Origin: Streptomyces sp. CBMA152
GTDB lineage: Bacteria > Actinomycetota > Actinomycetes > Streptomycetales > Streptomycetaceae
Assembly: GCF_014596475.1 (NCBI RefSeq)
Contig: NZ_MECJ01000001.1
Coordinates: forward strand, 124,001 to 188,000
Direction: 5' to 3'
Length of the DNA stretch: 64,000 nt
Shown: piece by piece, positions 1 through 8,506 of the stretch
How the letters are laid out: each line of letters begins with the position of its first letter
Numbering within the stretch: position 1 is the first letter of the stretch
Notes under the pieces: generated by a model
The model's database searches: none
What the model was told of the DNA's origin: nothing
The model's input: the letters and a program-made list of their open reading frames with translations, nothing else
Translations under genes and position numbers: made by a program

Positions 1-237
1 CGGGATCGACACGGGCGCGGCCGGACCGGCCGTCGGCGTCACCGACGGCTTCGGCGGTACGGCCGGACGCGACGGAGTCGCCAGGGCGGCGTCCAGCAGA
101 TCGATGGCGGAACGCGGGCGCTCGGCGGGGGGCGCGGGCAGCGCACCGGTGGGCGGAGCCGTCTCGCCACGGGACCGGGCCGCCGCGTCCTCGTCCGAGG
201 TCGGCGTCGTCGGGGGCCGTTGCGCGTCCGTGGTCAA
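1..237 (-). CDS. Unknown protein, N-terminal 79 residues (gene runs off the window)
   Basis: This minus-strand reading frame is open from a TTG at 237 to the window edge. The TTG is preceded by a G-rich Shine-Dalgarno (GAGGGGGG) about 5 nt upstream. The visible 79 residues are rich in Pro, Ala, Thr and Arg and look like a disordered cytoplasmic tail; the only ordered-looking stretch is SAIDLLDAAL near residue 48. There is no signal peptide or membrane segment in the visible part. Such tails precede the membrane or catalytic domain in many Streptomyces proteins, so the function cannot be assigned here. It diverges from the deaminase/aldolase gene across a 183-nt gap in which I see no distinct motif. 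Confidence 0.6.
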   Translation of the reverse strand, partial: MTTDAQRPPTTPTSDEDAAARSRGETAPPTGALPAPPAERPRSAIDLLDAALATPSRPAVPPKPSVTPTAGPAAPVSIP

Positions 238-420
238 TGGCCCCCCTCGTACCCTTCGTGCCTGCGCTGCGGATCGGCTTGGCCGGCAGGGCCGTTCGTT
301 GCCGCGTTGGCGATACTTTACGGGCTGGGTGCACCGGGCAGGCCCCGGGCCCGAACGGGCGGGGGATCTGCCCCGATCGTCCCCCTACCCCCGGGTAGGA
401 CGTTCTGGCAGGCTCTGCCC

Positions 421-1623
421 ATGACTCCGCGCGCAGCCGACCGGGCCCGCTACGACCGGGCCACCGCAGCTCTCGACGCCCCGCTCGCGCTCGTGGACCT
501 GGAGGCGTTCGACGCCAACGCCGACGACCTCGTCCGGCGTTCCGGCGGCAAGCCGATCCGGGTCGCCAGCAAGTCCGTACGCTGCCGGGCCCTGCTCGAA
601 CGGGTGCTGGCGCGCGAGGGATTCGCCGGGATCATGTCGTTCACGCTCGCCGAGTCGATCTGGCTGGCGCGGGCCGGGTTCGAGGACGTCCTGCTGGCGT
701 ATCCGTCCGCCGACCGGGAGCGGTTCACCGAGCTGACCGGCGACCCCAAGCTCGCGGCCGCGATCACCGTCATGGTCGACGACCCGGCCCAGCTCGACCT
801 CATCGACCGGGCCCGGCAGCGCCACGACCTCGTGGTCCGCGTCTGCGTCGAGCTGGACACCACGCTCCGGCTGCTCGGCGGGCGCGTACGCGTCGGCGCC
901 CGCCGCTCCCCGCTGCGCGACCCCGCGCAACTCGCGGACCTGGCCCGGTCCATCGACCGCCGCCCCGGCTTCCGGCTGGTGGGGATCATGGCGTACGAGG
1001 GTCATGTCGCCGGGGTGGGCGACGCCATCGCGGGGCGGCCGGTGCGCTCGCGGGCGATCCGGCTGATGCAGAGCGCCGCGCGCAAGGAGCTGGCGGCGCG
1101 CCGGGCCGAGGTGGTGCGGGCCGTGCGGGCCGTCGTGCCGGATCTGGAGTTCGTCAACGGGGGCGGGACCGGCAGCGTCCAGCACACGGCCGCCGAGGAC
1201 GCGGTCACCGAGATCGCCGCCGGGTCCGGGCTCTATGTGCCGCGTCTGTTCGACAACTACACGTCGTTCACCGGACGGCCCGCCGCGCTCTTCGCGCAGC
1301 CGGTGGTGCGCCGCCCGGGCGTCGGGGTGGTGACGGTGCTCGGCGGCGGCTACCCCGCGTCGGGCGCTGCGGGCGTGGACCGGCTGCCGGTTCCGTATCT
1401 GCCGGAAGGGCTCCGCTTCGACCCGCAGGAGGGGGCGGGCGAGGTGCAGACGCCGCTGCTCGGCTCGGCCGCCGACGATCTGCTGATCGGCGACAAGGTG
1501 TGGTTCCGGCACGCCAAGGCGGGCGAACTGTGCGAGCGGTTCGACGAGTTGCACCTGGTGGAGGGCGACCGCGTCACCGCGACCGTGCCCACGTACCGGG
1601 GCGAGGGCCGCACCTTCCTGTGA
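421..1623 (+). CDS. PLP-dependent amino-acid deaminase/aldolase (alanine racemase fold)
   Basis: The 400-residue product belongs to the fold-type III PLP family of D-threonine aldolases and D-serine dehydratases. An alanine-racemase-like barrel forms the N-terminal two thirds; Lys51 in RVASKSVRC is the expected Schiff-base lysine. The C-terminal part carries HAKAGELC followed by a basic PTYRGEGRTF tail, resembling the D-serine-dehydratase-like domain whose His and Cys bind zinc. The frame is open upstream to 220, but that extension is low-complexity; the ATG at 421 begins the conserved sequence although its ribosome-binding site is weak. The cytoplasmic enzyme should act on a D-hydroxy-amino acid; the exact substrate cannot be read from sequence. 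It is monocistronic and converges with the DUF2510 gene after 10 nt. Confidence 0.85.
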   Translation: MTPRAADRARYDRATAALDAPLALVDLEAFDANADDLVRRSGGKPIRVASKSVRCRALLERVLAREGFAGIMSFTLAESIWLARAGFEDVLLAYPSADRERFTELTGDPKLAAAITVMVDDPAQLDLIDRARQRHDLVVRVCVELDTTLRLLGGRVRVGARRSPLRDPAQLADLARSIDRRPGFRLVGIMAYEGHVAGVGDAIAGRPVRSRAIRLMQSAARKELAARRAEVVRAVRAVVPDLEFVNGGGTGSVQHTAAEDAVTEIAAGSGLYVPRLFDNYTSFTGRPAALFAQPVVRRPGVGVVTVLGGGYPASGAAGVDRLPVPYLPEGLRFDPQEGAGEVQTPLLGSAADDLLIGDKVWFRHAKAGELCERFDELHLVEGDRVTATVPTYRGEGRTFL

Positions 1624-1633
1624 CACTGGACGT

Positions 1634-2581
1634 TCACGGCGCCGGGGGCGCCACGCTGCTGCCGACCCCGCCGTTCTGCGTTCCCCCGATGACCCGGATG
1701 CCCTCGGTGATCCGGTCCATCCCGGTGAGCGGCACGGTGCCCGCCCCCGCGTCGAAGGCGAACCGGACGATGATCATCGACTCGCTGCCGACGCTGGACG
1801 GGAACGCCAGCGACTCCACGTAACCCCCGCTCCCCGCACCGGTCTTGACGCTCCAGCGGACCAGATAGCCGGTGCGCCCCGCGACCACCACGGAGGCGGA
1901 GCGCACCTCGCGGTGCGAGACCATCCCGCCGTAGTGGCGGCTGCCGAGGATGTCCTTGTCGTACGCGTCGTCGGCGGCGTCCGCGATGTCCTGCTTCGCG
2001 ATGGCCTCGGCCGTCTTGAGGTCGGTGGCGGTGGCGGTGCGGCTGGTGACGACGGCGTGGTGGCAGAACGCGCCCTTGTCTCCGGGGCAGTCGAAGGTGG
2101 CCTTGGTCCACATCGTGGGGTAGCCCCCGACCGTGGAGTCGGGCTTCTCCCAGCCGGACATGACCGGCAGGGTGATGCCGTTGAGCTGGTCGACCAGGAC
2201 GCTCGGGTCGTCCGTGTGCGACGCGCTCGGGGTCGGGGCCGTGCTCTGCCCGTGCGAGGTGGCCGCCTGGGTCGGCACGTCCGGCGCCGCGACGGCCGCC
2301 GGGCCGCTGCCGTCCTTGCCGAGCAGCGCGACCCCGGCGACGATCGCCGAGACCAGGACCACCGCGGCCACCACGACGGCGACGACCGCGCCCCGGCCCC
2401 GCCCCTGCGGCCGCTCCCCCACGGGCGGCAGCGGAACCGTGGCCGCGGCCGGTGGCGGCACCACGGGCACCGGCTGACCGGCGGCTCTGGTGTACCCGGT
2501 CCAGGCGGTCCCGTCCCACCAGCGCTCGATGGCGGGACTGCCCGGATCCCGGTACCAGCCGGGCGGCGTCGTCATGCTCAT
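1634..2581 (-). CDS. DUF2510 domain membrane protein with extracytoplasmic domain
   Basis: The protein has 315 residues. Residues 5-35 form a DUF2510 module (PPGWYRDPG then RWWDGTAWT), a short Trp-rich domain found at the N-terminus of many actinobacterial membrane proteins. A proline-rich linker follows, then one hydrophobic helix at about 65-87. The remainder, about 225 residues, should lie outside the membrane; it begins with a Ser/Thr-rich stretch and has no domain I recognise. The start could be the first Met or the Met three codons later. It is separated by 22 nt from the secreted phosphatase upstream, so the two may be co-transcribed. Function is unknown. Confidence 0.75.
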   Translation of the reverse strand: MSMTTPPGWYRDPGSPAIERWWDGTAWTGYTRAAGQPVPVVPPPAAATVPLPPVGERPQGRGRGAVVAVVVAAVVLVSAIVAGVALLGKDGSGPAAVAAPDVPTQAATSHGQSTAPTPSASHTDDPSVLVDQLNGITLPVMSGWEKPDSTVGGYPTMWTKATFDCPGDKGAFCHHAVVTSRTATATDLKTAEAIAKQDIADAADDAYDKDILGSRHYGGMVSHREVRSASVVVAGRTGYLVRWSVKTGAGSGGYVESLAFPSSVGSESMIIVRFAFDAGAGTVPLTGMDRITEGIRVIGGTQNGGVGSSVAPPAP

Positions 2582-2603
2582 CAGGCCACCCTATGGGGGC
2601 GGT

Positions 2604-3878
2604 TCAGCCCCCGTACACCGTGTCCTGCTGGTCGGCCACGACCGTGCCGTCGCCCCGGCGCACGGGCGCGGCGGTGCCGTCGTGGTCCGTGTACGCGGTG
2701 GTGGAGCACGGGTAGGCGGCGCTCTTGCGGCCCTTGGGCTGGATGAACATCGGGTTCACGATCCAGCGGCCGTCGTTGTTGTCGTACGCGCGGCACATCA
2801 GCTCGTTCTTGTTGCGGTTCAGCACGAGCCGCAGCCCGGTCGCGTCCCGCAGGAACGACACATCGGTGTCGGAGTCGCCCGCCGCGAACACCTGGCGCCG
2901 CGCGGCCGGCTGGACCTTCTCGGCGGCCGCCCCGCGCACCCCGAAGATCTCCTGGTTGATCCAGCACCGCTTGCCGTCGATGTACGTGATCATCCCGTCC
3001 TCGCCGTCGGCGACCGTGCCGCAGCCCTTGATGTGCGGGGTGATCCGGCCGTGCGAGGTGACGCTGCGGATGCCGATGGCGTGGTCCTTCGCGACGCCCA
3101 CGCCGCCCACCCACTCGTCGACGACCGTCTCGGGCGACGCCGAGGTGATCCAGACGTCGAACCCGGCCTTCTGGAACGTACGGATGAGATCGCGCTGCTG
3201 GTCGTAGTAGCGCACCCAGCCGGTCACCTTGGCCGTGCCGACCTGCTGCTCGGTGCCCATCGGCGCGGCCAGGTTCTCGGTGCGGGCGGCGCGGGCGAAC
3301 GCCTTGATGTCGGCGGTGCGCCAGCCGTTCATCAGCTGGGCGAGCCAGGCGTACTGCGGCTCGATCCGGCGCCGGTCGAAGCCGGTGAAGGCGGTCGCGC
3401 CCTTGGTGGTCGTGCCCTCCCCGTAGACCGTGCGTATCTCGTCGGCGCAGCGGGTGTCGGTGGCCGTGGGCAGGGTGCGGCCACCGGACGGGCAGGCGGC
3501 GGCGAGCGCGGTGGCCGCCTGGTCGGTGAGGTAGCGGCTGGTGGTGTGCCAGTCGCCGTGCTGCGGGCGGCGGATCTTGGAGTGGCGCAGCATCCAGTAC
3601 ATCGTGGCGTCGCCGACGTCGTTCTTCACGACGGTGTTGTCCCAGTCGAAGACCGCGACGGGCTTGTGCCCCTTGGCCGCGCCCGCGCCCTTGCCGCACT
3701 TGCCGTAGCTGTCGATCAGCTCCTGGAGCCGGGCCTGGTTCTGCCCGTACCAGCCCTGCGAGATGGTCAGCGTGGGGCACGCGCCCGTGTGCGCCTGGGC
3801 GGTGGGGGCGGCGGCGAAGGCACTCCCCGCGATCGCCAGAGCGGCGGCCGCGGCCTGCCAACGACGTGCATTGCGCAT
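2604..3878 (-). CDS. Secreted HAD-superfamily phosphatase
   Basis: This is a 424-residue exported HAD hydrolase. The ATG at 3878 has a good AGGAG site; the longer frame from 3896 does not. Residues 1-29 are a signal peptide ending AQA. Motif I is FDWDNT with the nucleophile at Asp78 and the acid/base at Asp80; the motif IV region is GDSDTDVSF near residue 320. Several paired cysteines suggest disulfides in the mature protein. Secreted HADs of this type include phosphocholine-type phosphatases, but substrate residues cannot be checked here, so only phosphomonoesterase activity is proposed. A strong hairpin lies upstream, so it is transcribed independently of the SDR operon. Confidence 0.8.
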   Translation of the reverse strand: MRNARRWQAAAAALAIAGSAFAAAPTAQAHTGACPTLTISQGWYGQNQARLQELIDSYGKCGKGAGAAKGHKPVAVFDWDNTVVKNDVGDATMYWMLRHSKIRRPQHGDWHTTSRYLTDQAATALAAACPSGGRTLPTATDTRCADEIRTVYGEGTTTKGATAFTGFDRRRIEPQYAWLAQLMNGWRTADIKAFARAARTENLAAPMGTEQQVGTAKVTGWVRYYDQQRDLIRTFQKAGFDVWITSASPETVVDEWVGGVGVAKDHAIGIRSVTSHGRITPHIKGCGTVADGEDGMITYIDGKRCWINQEIFGVRGAAAEKVQPAARRQVFAAGDSDTDVSFLRDATGLRLVLNRNKNELMCRAYDNNDGRWIVNPMFIQPKGRKSAAYPCSTTAYTDHDGTAAPVRRGDGTVVADQQDTVYGG

Positions 3879-3923
3879 GAACACTCCTGTCACCAACGGA
3901 AGATCGGGGGAAGGCTAGACAGA

Positions 3924-3953
3924 ACAGCCGGGCGTCGCGCGACGCCCGGCTGT
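3924..3953 (-). terminator. Hairpin terminator behind the SDR gene
   Basis: A perfect 14-bp inverted repeat (arms 3924-3937 and 3940-3953, tight loop) lies 27 nt after the SDR stop codon. It closes the glnA4-like operon on the minus strand and insulates the phosphatase gene. There is no long T-tract, as is common in Streptomyces. Confidence 0.8.
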
Positions 3954-3979
3954 CTGGGTGGTGGAGTAAAGGTGAACGG

Positions 3980-4762
3980 CTAGAGCGGGGTCACGTACGC
4001 GCCGGAAATACCGCCGTCGACCAGGAAGTCCGTCGCGTTGACGAACGACGAGTCGTCGCTGGCGAGGAACGCGACGGCCGCCGCGATCTCCTCGGCCTGC
4101 GCGAAGCGGCCGAGCGGGATGTGCACCAGGCGGCGCGCGGCCCGCTCGGGGTCCTTGGCGAACAGCTCCTGGAGCAGCGGGGTGTTGACCGGCCCCGGGC
4201 AGAGCGCGTTGACCCGGATGCCCTCGCGGGCGAACTGCACGCCCAGCTCGCGCGACATCGCGAGCACGCCGCCCTTGGACGCGGTGTACGAGATCTGCGA
4301 GGTCGCGGCGCCCATCCTGGCCACGAAGGACGCGGTGTTGATGATCGAGCCGCGGCGCTGCTCGCGCATGTACGGGATGGCCGCCTTGCAGCACAGGTAG
4401 ACCGAGGTGAGGTTGACGTCCTGGACGCGCTTCCACGCGTCGAGCCCGGTCTCCAGGATCGAGTCGTCGTCGGGCGGCGAGATGCCCGCGTTGTTGAAGG
4501 CGATGTCGACGCTGCCGTAGGTGTCGTACGCGGCCCTGAAGAGGGCGTCGACCTGCTCGGCGTCGGTGACGTCGACGCGTACGGCGAGCCCCCCGACCTC
4601 GTCCGCGGCCTTCTTGGCGGCGGCCTCGTCGATGTCGCCGCACACCACGTTGGCGCCCTCGGAGGCGAGGCGGCGGGCGGTGGCGAGGCCGATGCCGCTG
4701 CCGGCTCCGGTGATCACGGCGGTGCGGCCGACGAGCCGGCGGCAGATGCTTTCCTGGGTCAC
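3980..4762 (-). CDS. SDR-family NAD(P)-dependent oxidoreductase
   Basis: This 260-residue classical short-chain dehydrogenase has the cofactor motif TGAGSGIG at residues 18-25, NNAG at 90-93, and the catalytic set Ser145, Tyr159 and Lys163 (SYTASK). An Asp at 43 after the second strand favours NAD over NADP. The GTG start at 4762 overlaps the aldehyde dehydrogenase stop (GTGA), so the two are translationally coupled. Generic annotation would call it a 3-oxoacyl-ACP reductase. Its position in the gamma-glutamyl amine operon suggests instead that it oxidises a pathway alcohol, for example gamma-glutamylethanolamide to the aldehyde; that substrate is an inference. Confidence 0.88.
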   Translation of the reverse strand: MTQESICRRLVGRTAVITGAGSGIGLATARRLASEGANVVCGDIDEAAAKKAADEVGGLAVRVDVTDAEQVDALFRAAYDTYGSVDIAFNNAGISPPDDDSILETGLDAWKRVQDVNLTSVYLCCKAAIPYMREQRRGSIINTASFVARMGAATSQISYTASKGGVLAMSRELGVQFAREGIRVNALCPGPVNTPLLQELFAKDPERAARRLVHIPLGRFAQAEEIAAAVAFLASDDSSFVNATDFLVDGGISGAYVTPL

Positions 4763-6153
4763 AGTGCGGGGCCTTCCGTGCTGATGAAGACGTTCTTGGT
4801 TTCGGTGAAGGCGGCCAGCGCGTCCGGGCCGAGCTCACGGCCCAGGCCCGACTGCTTGTAGCCGCCGAAGGGGGTCCAGTAGCGCACGCTGGAGTGCGAG
4901 TTGACGGAGAGGTTGCCCGCCGCGACCGCGCCGGAGACCCGCAGGGCGCGCCCCACGTCACGGGTCCAGATCGAGCCGGACAGGCCGTACCGGGTGGCGT
5001 TGGCCAGGCGTACGGCGTCCGCCTCGTCCTCGAACGGCAGCACCACGGCGACCGGCCCGAAGACCTCCTCGGCCGCGACCGGCGCGTGCGGCGCGAGGCC
5101 CGTCAGGACGGTCGGCGGGAACCAGAAGCCGGGGCCGTCGGGCGCGCTCCCTCGGATGCCCGCCATGTCGCCGTCGACGTACGCACGTACGCGCTCCAGC
5201 TGGACCTTGGAGATCAGCGGGCCCATCTGGGTCTTCTCGTCGGCCGGGTCGCCGACGACGACGGACTCGATGCCGGGCGCGAGCAGTTCGAGGAAGCGGT
5301 CGTAGACGGAGCGCTGGACCAGGATGCGGGTGCGGGCGCAGCAGTCCTGGCCGCTGTTGTCGAGGAACGACATGGGCGAGGCGGCCGCGGCCGCCTCGAT
5401 GTCGGCGTCCGCGAAGACGATGTTGGCGCTCTTGCCGCCGAGTTCGAGGGTGAGACGCTTCACCTGGTCCGCGCACTTGGCCATGATCTGCTTGCCGACC
5501 CGGGTGGAGCCGGTGAAGACGATCTTGGCGACGCCGGGGTGCTCGACGAGGGCCGCGCCCGCGACGGCGCCCGCGCCCGGGAGCACCTGGAACAGGTCCT
5601 CGGGCAGGCCCGCCGCCACCGCCAGCCCGGCGAGGCGCAGGGCGGTGAGCGGGGTGGTCTCGGCGGGCTTGAGGATCACCGCGTTCCCGGCGGCGAGCGC
5701 CGGGGCCATGCCCCAGGCGGCGATCGGCATCGGGAAGTTCCAGGGCGCGATGACACCGACGACGCCCAGCGGTTCGAGGATCGTGATGTCGAGACCGCCC
5801 GGCACTGGGATCTGACGTCCCGTCAGGCGCTCCACTCCCCCGGCCGCGTAGTCGAGCAGATCGCGGACGTTGCCCGCCTCCCAGCGGGCGTTGCCGACCG
5901 TGTGCCCGGCCTCCGCGACCTCCAACTGGGCGAGTTCTTCGAGGTGTTCGTCGACCGCGACGGCGAAGCGGCGCAGCAGCCGGGCCCGGTCGGCCGGGGC
6001 GAGCGCGGCCCACTGCTGCTGCGCCCGCGCGGCCCGTACGACGGCCGCGTCCACGTCTTCGGCACTGGCGGCGGGGACGGTCGCGATGACCTCCTCCGTC
6101 GCCGGGTTGAGCACCTGGTGCTCGTACGGTTCATCGGACAACGGGGGCCTCAC
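4759..6153 (-). CDS. Aldehyde dehydrogenase of the gamma-glutamyl amine pathway
   Basis: The 464-residue NAD(P)-dependent aldehyde dehydrogenase has PWNF (Asn139), the general base Glu237 in LELGG and the catalytic Cys271 in SGQDCCARTR. A second Cys directly follows the nucleophile where Ser is common. The open frame extends 46 codons further upstream, but that part is an overlap artefact of the glnA4-like gene. The GTG at 6153 overlaps that gene's TGA (GTGA) and starts the conserved protein; a TTG four codons later is possible. By analogy with PuuC-type pathways it should oxidise a gamma-glutamylated aldehyde to the acid. It is coupled on both sides by 4-nt overlaps, implying stoichiometric expression. 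Confidence 0.9.
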   Translation of the reverse strand: MRPPLSDEPYEHQVLNPATEEVIATVPAASAEDVDAAVVRAARAQQQWAALAPADRARLLRRFAVAVDEHLEELAQLEVAEAGHTVGNARWEAGNVRDLLDYAAGGVERLTGRQIPVPGGLDITILEPLGVVGVIAPWNFPMPIAAWGMAPALAAGNAVILKPAETTPLTALRLAGLAVAAGLPEDLFQVLPGAGAVAGAALVEHPGVAKIVFTGSTRVGKQIMAKCADQVKRLTLELGGKSANIVFADADIEAAAAASPMSFLDNSGQDCCARTRILVQRSVYDRFLELLAPGIESVVVGDPADEKTQMGPLISKVQLERVRAYVDGDMAGIRGSAPDGPGFWFPPTVLTGLAPHAPVAAEEVFGPVAVVLPFEDEADAVRLANATRYGLSGSIWTRDVGRALRVSGAVAAGNLSVNSHSSVRYWTPFGGYKQSGLGRELGPDALAAFTETKNVFISTEGPAL

Positions 6154-7514
6154 AGGCGTTCGAAGGAGCGACGGAGCTCCCAGTCGGTCACCGCGGCGTC
6201 GTAGGCGTCCAGCTCGACGCGCGCCATGTTGCGGTAGTGCGCAACCACCTCGTCCCCGAAGGCGGCCTTGGCGATGGGGCTGTTCTCCCACAGCTCGGCG
6301 GCCTCGCGCAGGGTGGTCGGGACGTGCTCGTACTCCGAGGTGTACGCGTTCCCGGCGCAGGCGTCGGGCAGTTCGAGCTTCTGCTCGACGCCGTACAGAC
6401 CCGCCGCGACCAGTCCGGCGACCGCCAGATGGGGGTTGACGTCACCGCCCGGCAGCCGGTTCTCGAACCGCAACGAGCGGCCGTGACCGACCACCCGCAG
6501 CGCACAGGTGCGGTTGTCGTAGCCCCAGGCGACGGCGGTGGGCGCGAACGAACCGGGCTGGAAGCGCTTGTACGAGTTGATGTTCGGCGCGTAGAGCAGG
6601 GAGAAGTCCCGCAGCGCGGCCAGCTGTCCGGCCAGGAAGTGGCGCATCAGCGCGGACATGCCTCCCGGGCCGTCGCCCGGCATGACGTTGCGGCCCTCCT
6701 CGTCGGCGAGCGAGAGGTGGATGTGACAGGAGTTTCCCTCGCGCTCGTTGTACTTCGCCATGAAGGTGAGCGAGACGCCCTCCTGGGAGGCGATCTCCTT
6801 GGCGCCGGTCTTGTAGATCGCGTGCTGGTCGCAGGTGACCAGGGCCTCGTCGTAGCGGAAGACGATCTCGTGCTGGCCCGGGTTGCACTCGCCCTTGGCG
6901 GACTCGACGGTCAGGCCCGCGCCCGCCATGTCGTTGCGGATACGGCGCAGCAGCGGCTCGATCCGGCCGGTGCCGAGCACCGAGTAGTCGATGTTGTACT
7001 GGTTGGCCGGGGTCAGCCCCCGGTAGTCCGCGTTCCAGGCCTGCTCGTAGGTGTCCCGGAAGACGATGAACTCCAGCTCGGTGCCGACCTGTGCGGTCAG
7101 CCCGAGCTCGGCGAGCCGGTCGAGCTGGCGGCGCAGGATCTGGCGCGGGGCGGCGACGACGGGCGCGCCGTTCTCCCAGCCGAGGTCCGCGATGAGCATG
7201 GCCGTGCCGTCGTTCCAGGGGACGCGGCGCAGGGTGGAGAGGTCGGGGAGCATGGCGAAGTCGCCGTAGCCGCGCTCCCAGGACGACATCTCGTAGCCGT
7301 CGACGGTGTTCATCTCGGTGTCGACGGCGAGGAGGTAGTTGCAGCCCTCGGTGCCATGGGCGACGACCTCGTCGAGGAAGAAACGTGCGGCGAACCGCTT
7401 GCCCTGGAGCCGCCCTTGCATATCGGGGAAGGCCAGGACCACAGTGTCGATCTCGCCGCTCTCGACGAGCGCGCGCAGCGCGTCGATGTCGAGCGGGGGT
7501 GTGCGGTCTGCCAC
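6150..7514 (-). CDS. glnA4: GlnA4-like glutamine-synthetase-family gamma-glutamyl amine ligase
   Basis: The 454-residue protein has the glutamine synthetase core, including GTELEFIVF, NSCHIHLSL and the NxNSYKRF segment leading into NRTCALRV. The C-terminus ends in an ordinary helix and lacks the adenylylation Tyr region of GlnA1. This form matches the GlnA3/GlnA4 proteins of Streptomyces, which glutamylate amines rather than ammonia. In S. coelicolor the orthologous position is SCO1613, reported as a gamma-glutamylethanolamide synthetase. The permease and hydrolase downstream of the divergent regulator fit ethanolamine as substrate. Start is GTG at 7514 with a near-perfect AAGGAGG. It is the first gene of a three-gene operon. 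Confidence 0.85.
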   Translation of the reverse strand: MADRTPPLDIDALRALVESGEIDTVVLAFPDMQGRLQGKRFAARFFLDEVVAHGTEGCNYLLAVDTEMNTVDGYEMSSWERGYGDFAMLPDLSTLRRVPWNDGTAMLIADLGWENGAPVVAAPRQILRRQLDRLAELGLTAQVGTELEFIVFRDTYEQAWNADYRGLTPANQYNIDYSVLGTGRIEPLLRRIRNDMAGAGLTVESAKGECNPGQHEIVFRYDEALVTCDQHAIYKTGAKEIASQEGVSLTFMAKYNEREGNSCHIHLSLADEEGRNVMPGDGPGGMSALMRHFLAGQLAALRDFSLLYAPNINSYKRFQPGSFAPTAVAWGYDNRTCALRVVGHGRSLRFENRLPGGDVNPHLAVAGLVAAGLYGVEQKLELPDACAGNAYTSEYEHVPTTLREAAELWENSPIAKAAFGDEVVAHYRNMARVELDAYDAAVTDWELRRSFERL

Positions 7515-7535
7515 GGGAAAAGCCTCCTTCGGTCA

Positions 7536-7566
7536 GCCGAGAACCCATAAGGTATTGCCGAGAACC
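7536..7566. promoter_or_regulatory. Tandem direct repeat operator candidate between glnA4-like gene and FadR regulator
   Basis: GCCGAGAACC occurs twice, at 7536-7545 and 7557-7566, exactly 21 bp (two helical turns) apart, in the 78-bp divergent intergenic region. The placement suits a regulator dimer controlling both genes. I tested it against the GlnR box (gTnAC-n6-GAAAC); the spacing does not fit. Confidence 0.5.
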
Positions 7567-7592
7567 ATTGCTTGGGAAGGGGGTGCGGCCAG

Positions 7593-8318
7593 ATGTCGCA
7601 GCCGGATTTCGAGGACCGGCTCGCCCCGGTGCTGCGGACCGTGCGGGCCGGCAACGGCTTCGAGGAGGCGCTGGAGCAGATCCTCCAGGTCGTCCGGCTC
7701 GGTCTGGTGCCGGCCGGTGAACGGCTGCCGTCGGAGCGGGAGTTGGCCGACCGCCTCGGCATCAGCCGGGTCACGCTGCGCGAGGTCCTGAAGGTCCTCA
7801 CCGACCAGGGCCTGGTGGAGTCGCGGCGCGGCCGGTACGGCGGAACGTTCGTGCTGCCGCGCGCCTCCTCGACCGGCGAGGACGAGCTGCGGCGGCGGAT
7901 CGCGGAGGTCGACGTCGAGGACGTGCTGCGCTTCCGCGAGGTCCTGGAGGTGGGCGCGGCCGGGCTCTGCGCCGCGCACGGACTCACCGACGAGCAGGCC
8001 GACCGGCTGCGGGACGCGCTGGCCCGCACGCATGACGCGCCGCTCACCGACTACCGCCGTGCCGACACCCTGCTCCACCTCACGCTCGCCGAGCTGTCGG
8101 GCTCGCCCACGCTCACCGCGCGCTACGCCGCCGTGCGGGCCACCGTGAACGACCTGTTGGACTGCATCCCGCTGCTCGTACGCAACTTGGAGCACTCCCA
8201 GCGTCAGCACACCGCGTTGGTCGAGGCGGTGCTCGACGGGGACGCGGATGGGGCGCGGGAGATGATGCGGGAGCATTGCGGGGGGACTGCGGCGCTGCTT
8301 CGGGGGTTTTTGACGTAG
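7593..8318 (+). CDS. FadR/GntR-family regulator, divergent from the glnA4-like operon
   Basis: The 241-residue regulator has a winged-helix N-terminus with ERLPSERELADRLGISRVTLREVLKVL (described here in two parts: ERLPSERELADRLG, then ISRVTLREVL) at about residues 38-63 and an all-alpha FCD effector domain beyond residue 100. ATG 7593 is preceded by AAGGGGG; the TTG at 7572 would add seven residues. In S. coelicolor the gene at this position (SCO1614) has been linked to control of ethanolamine utilisation. A 10-bp direct repeat in the divergent promoter is its probable binding site. It probably responds to an amine or its gamma-glutamyl derivative. Confidence 0.88.
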   Translation: MSQPDFEDRLAPVLRTVRAGNGFEEALEQILQVVRLGLVPAGERLPSERELADRLGISRVTLREVLKVLTDQGLVESRRGRYGGTFVLPRASSTGEDELRRRIAEVDVEDVLRFREVLEVGAAGLCAAHGLTDEQADRLRDALARTHDAPLTDYRRADTLLHLTLAELSGSPTLTARYAAVRATVNDLLDCIPLLVRNLEHSQRQHTALVEAVLDGDADGAREMMREHCGGTAALLRGFLT

Positions 8319-8336
8319 CGGCGAGCGCGTGGCCTT

Positions 8337-8394
8337 TCGACTGCGGACCGTGCGTGGTTGCTCGCGCAGTTCCCCGCGCCCCTATGGGGCGCCC
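8337..8394 (-). repeat. Dispersed intergenic repeat, copy A
   Basis: One of three copies in the window (others at 19352 and 61134). A 22-nt core at 8362-8383 is identical to the other copies in the opposite orientation. The weaker shoulder ending in CCGCAGTC is recognisable. The copy starts 19 nt after the FadR stop codon. Confidence 0.7.
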
Positions 8395-8506
8395 AGGACC
8401 GCCCCCGTTTACCCCGACGTAACGCAAAGGGCTTGCTTTCTGGTGGGGTTCCCCGCAAAGGTATGGCCCCAGTCCATTGACCCCATCCCCCGTCGGGAGC
8501 CGCGTC

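Noticed and set aside
220..420. N-terminal extension of the deaminase/aldolase
   Set aside because: The extra 67 residues are low-complexity and not part of the family; the ATG at 421 begins the conserved sequence.
4759..6291. 510-codon version of the aldehyde dehydrogenase
   Set aside because: The first 46 codons overlap the glnA4-like gene; the GTG in the GTGA overlap starts the conserved protein.
7530..7570. GlnR box in the glnA4-like promoter
   Set aside because: The repeats look superficially similar but the half-site spacing differs from gTnAC-n6-GAAAC and the core bases do not match.
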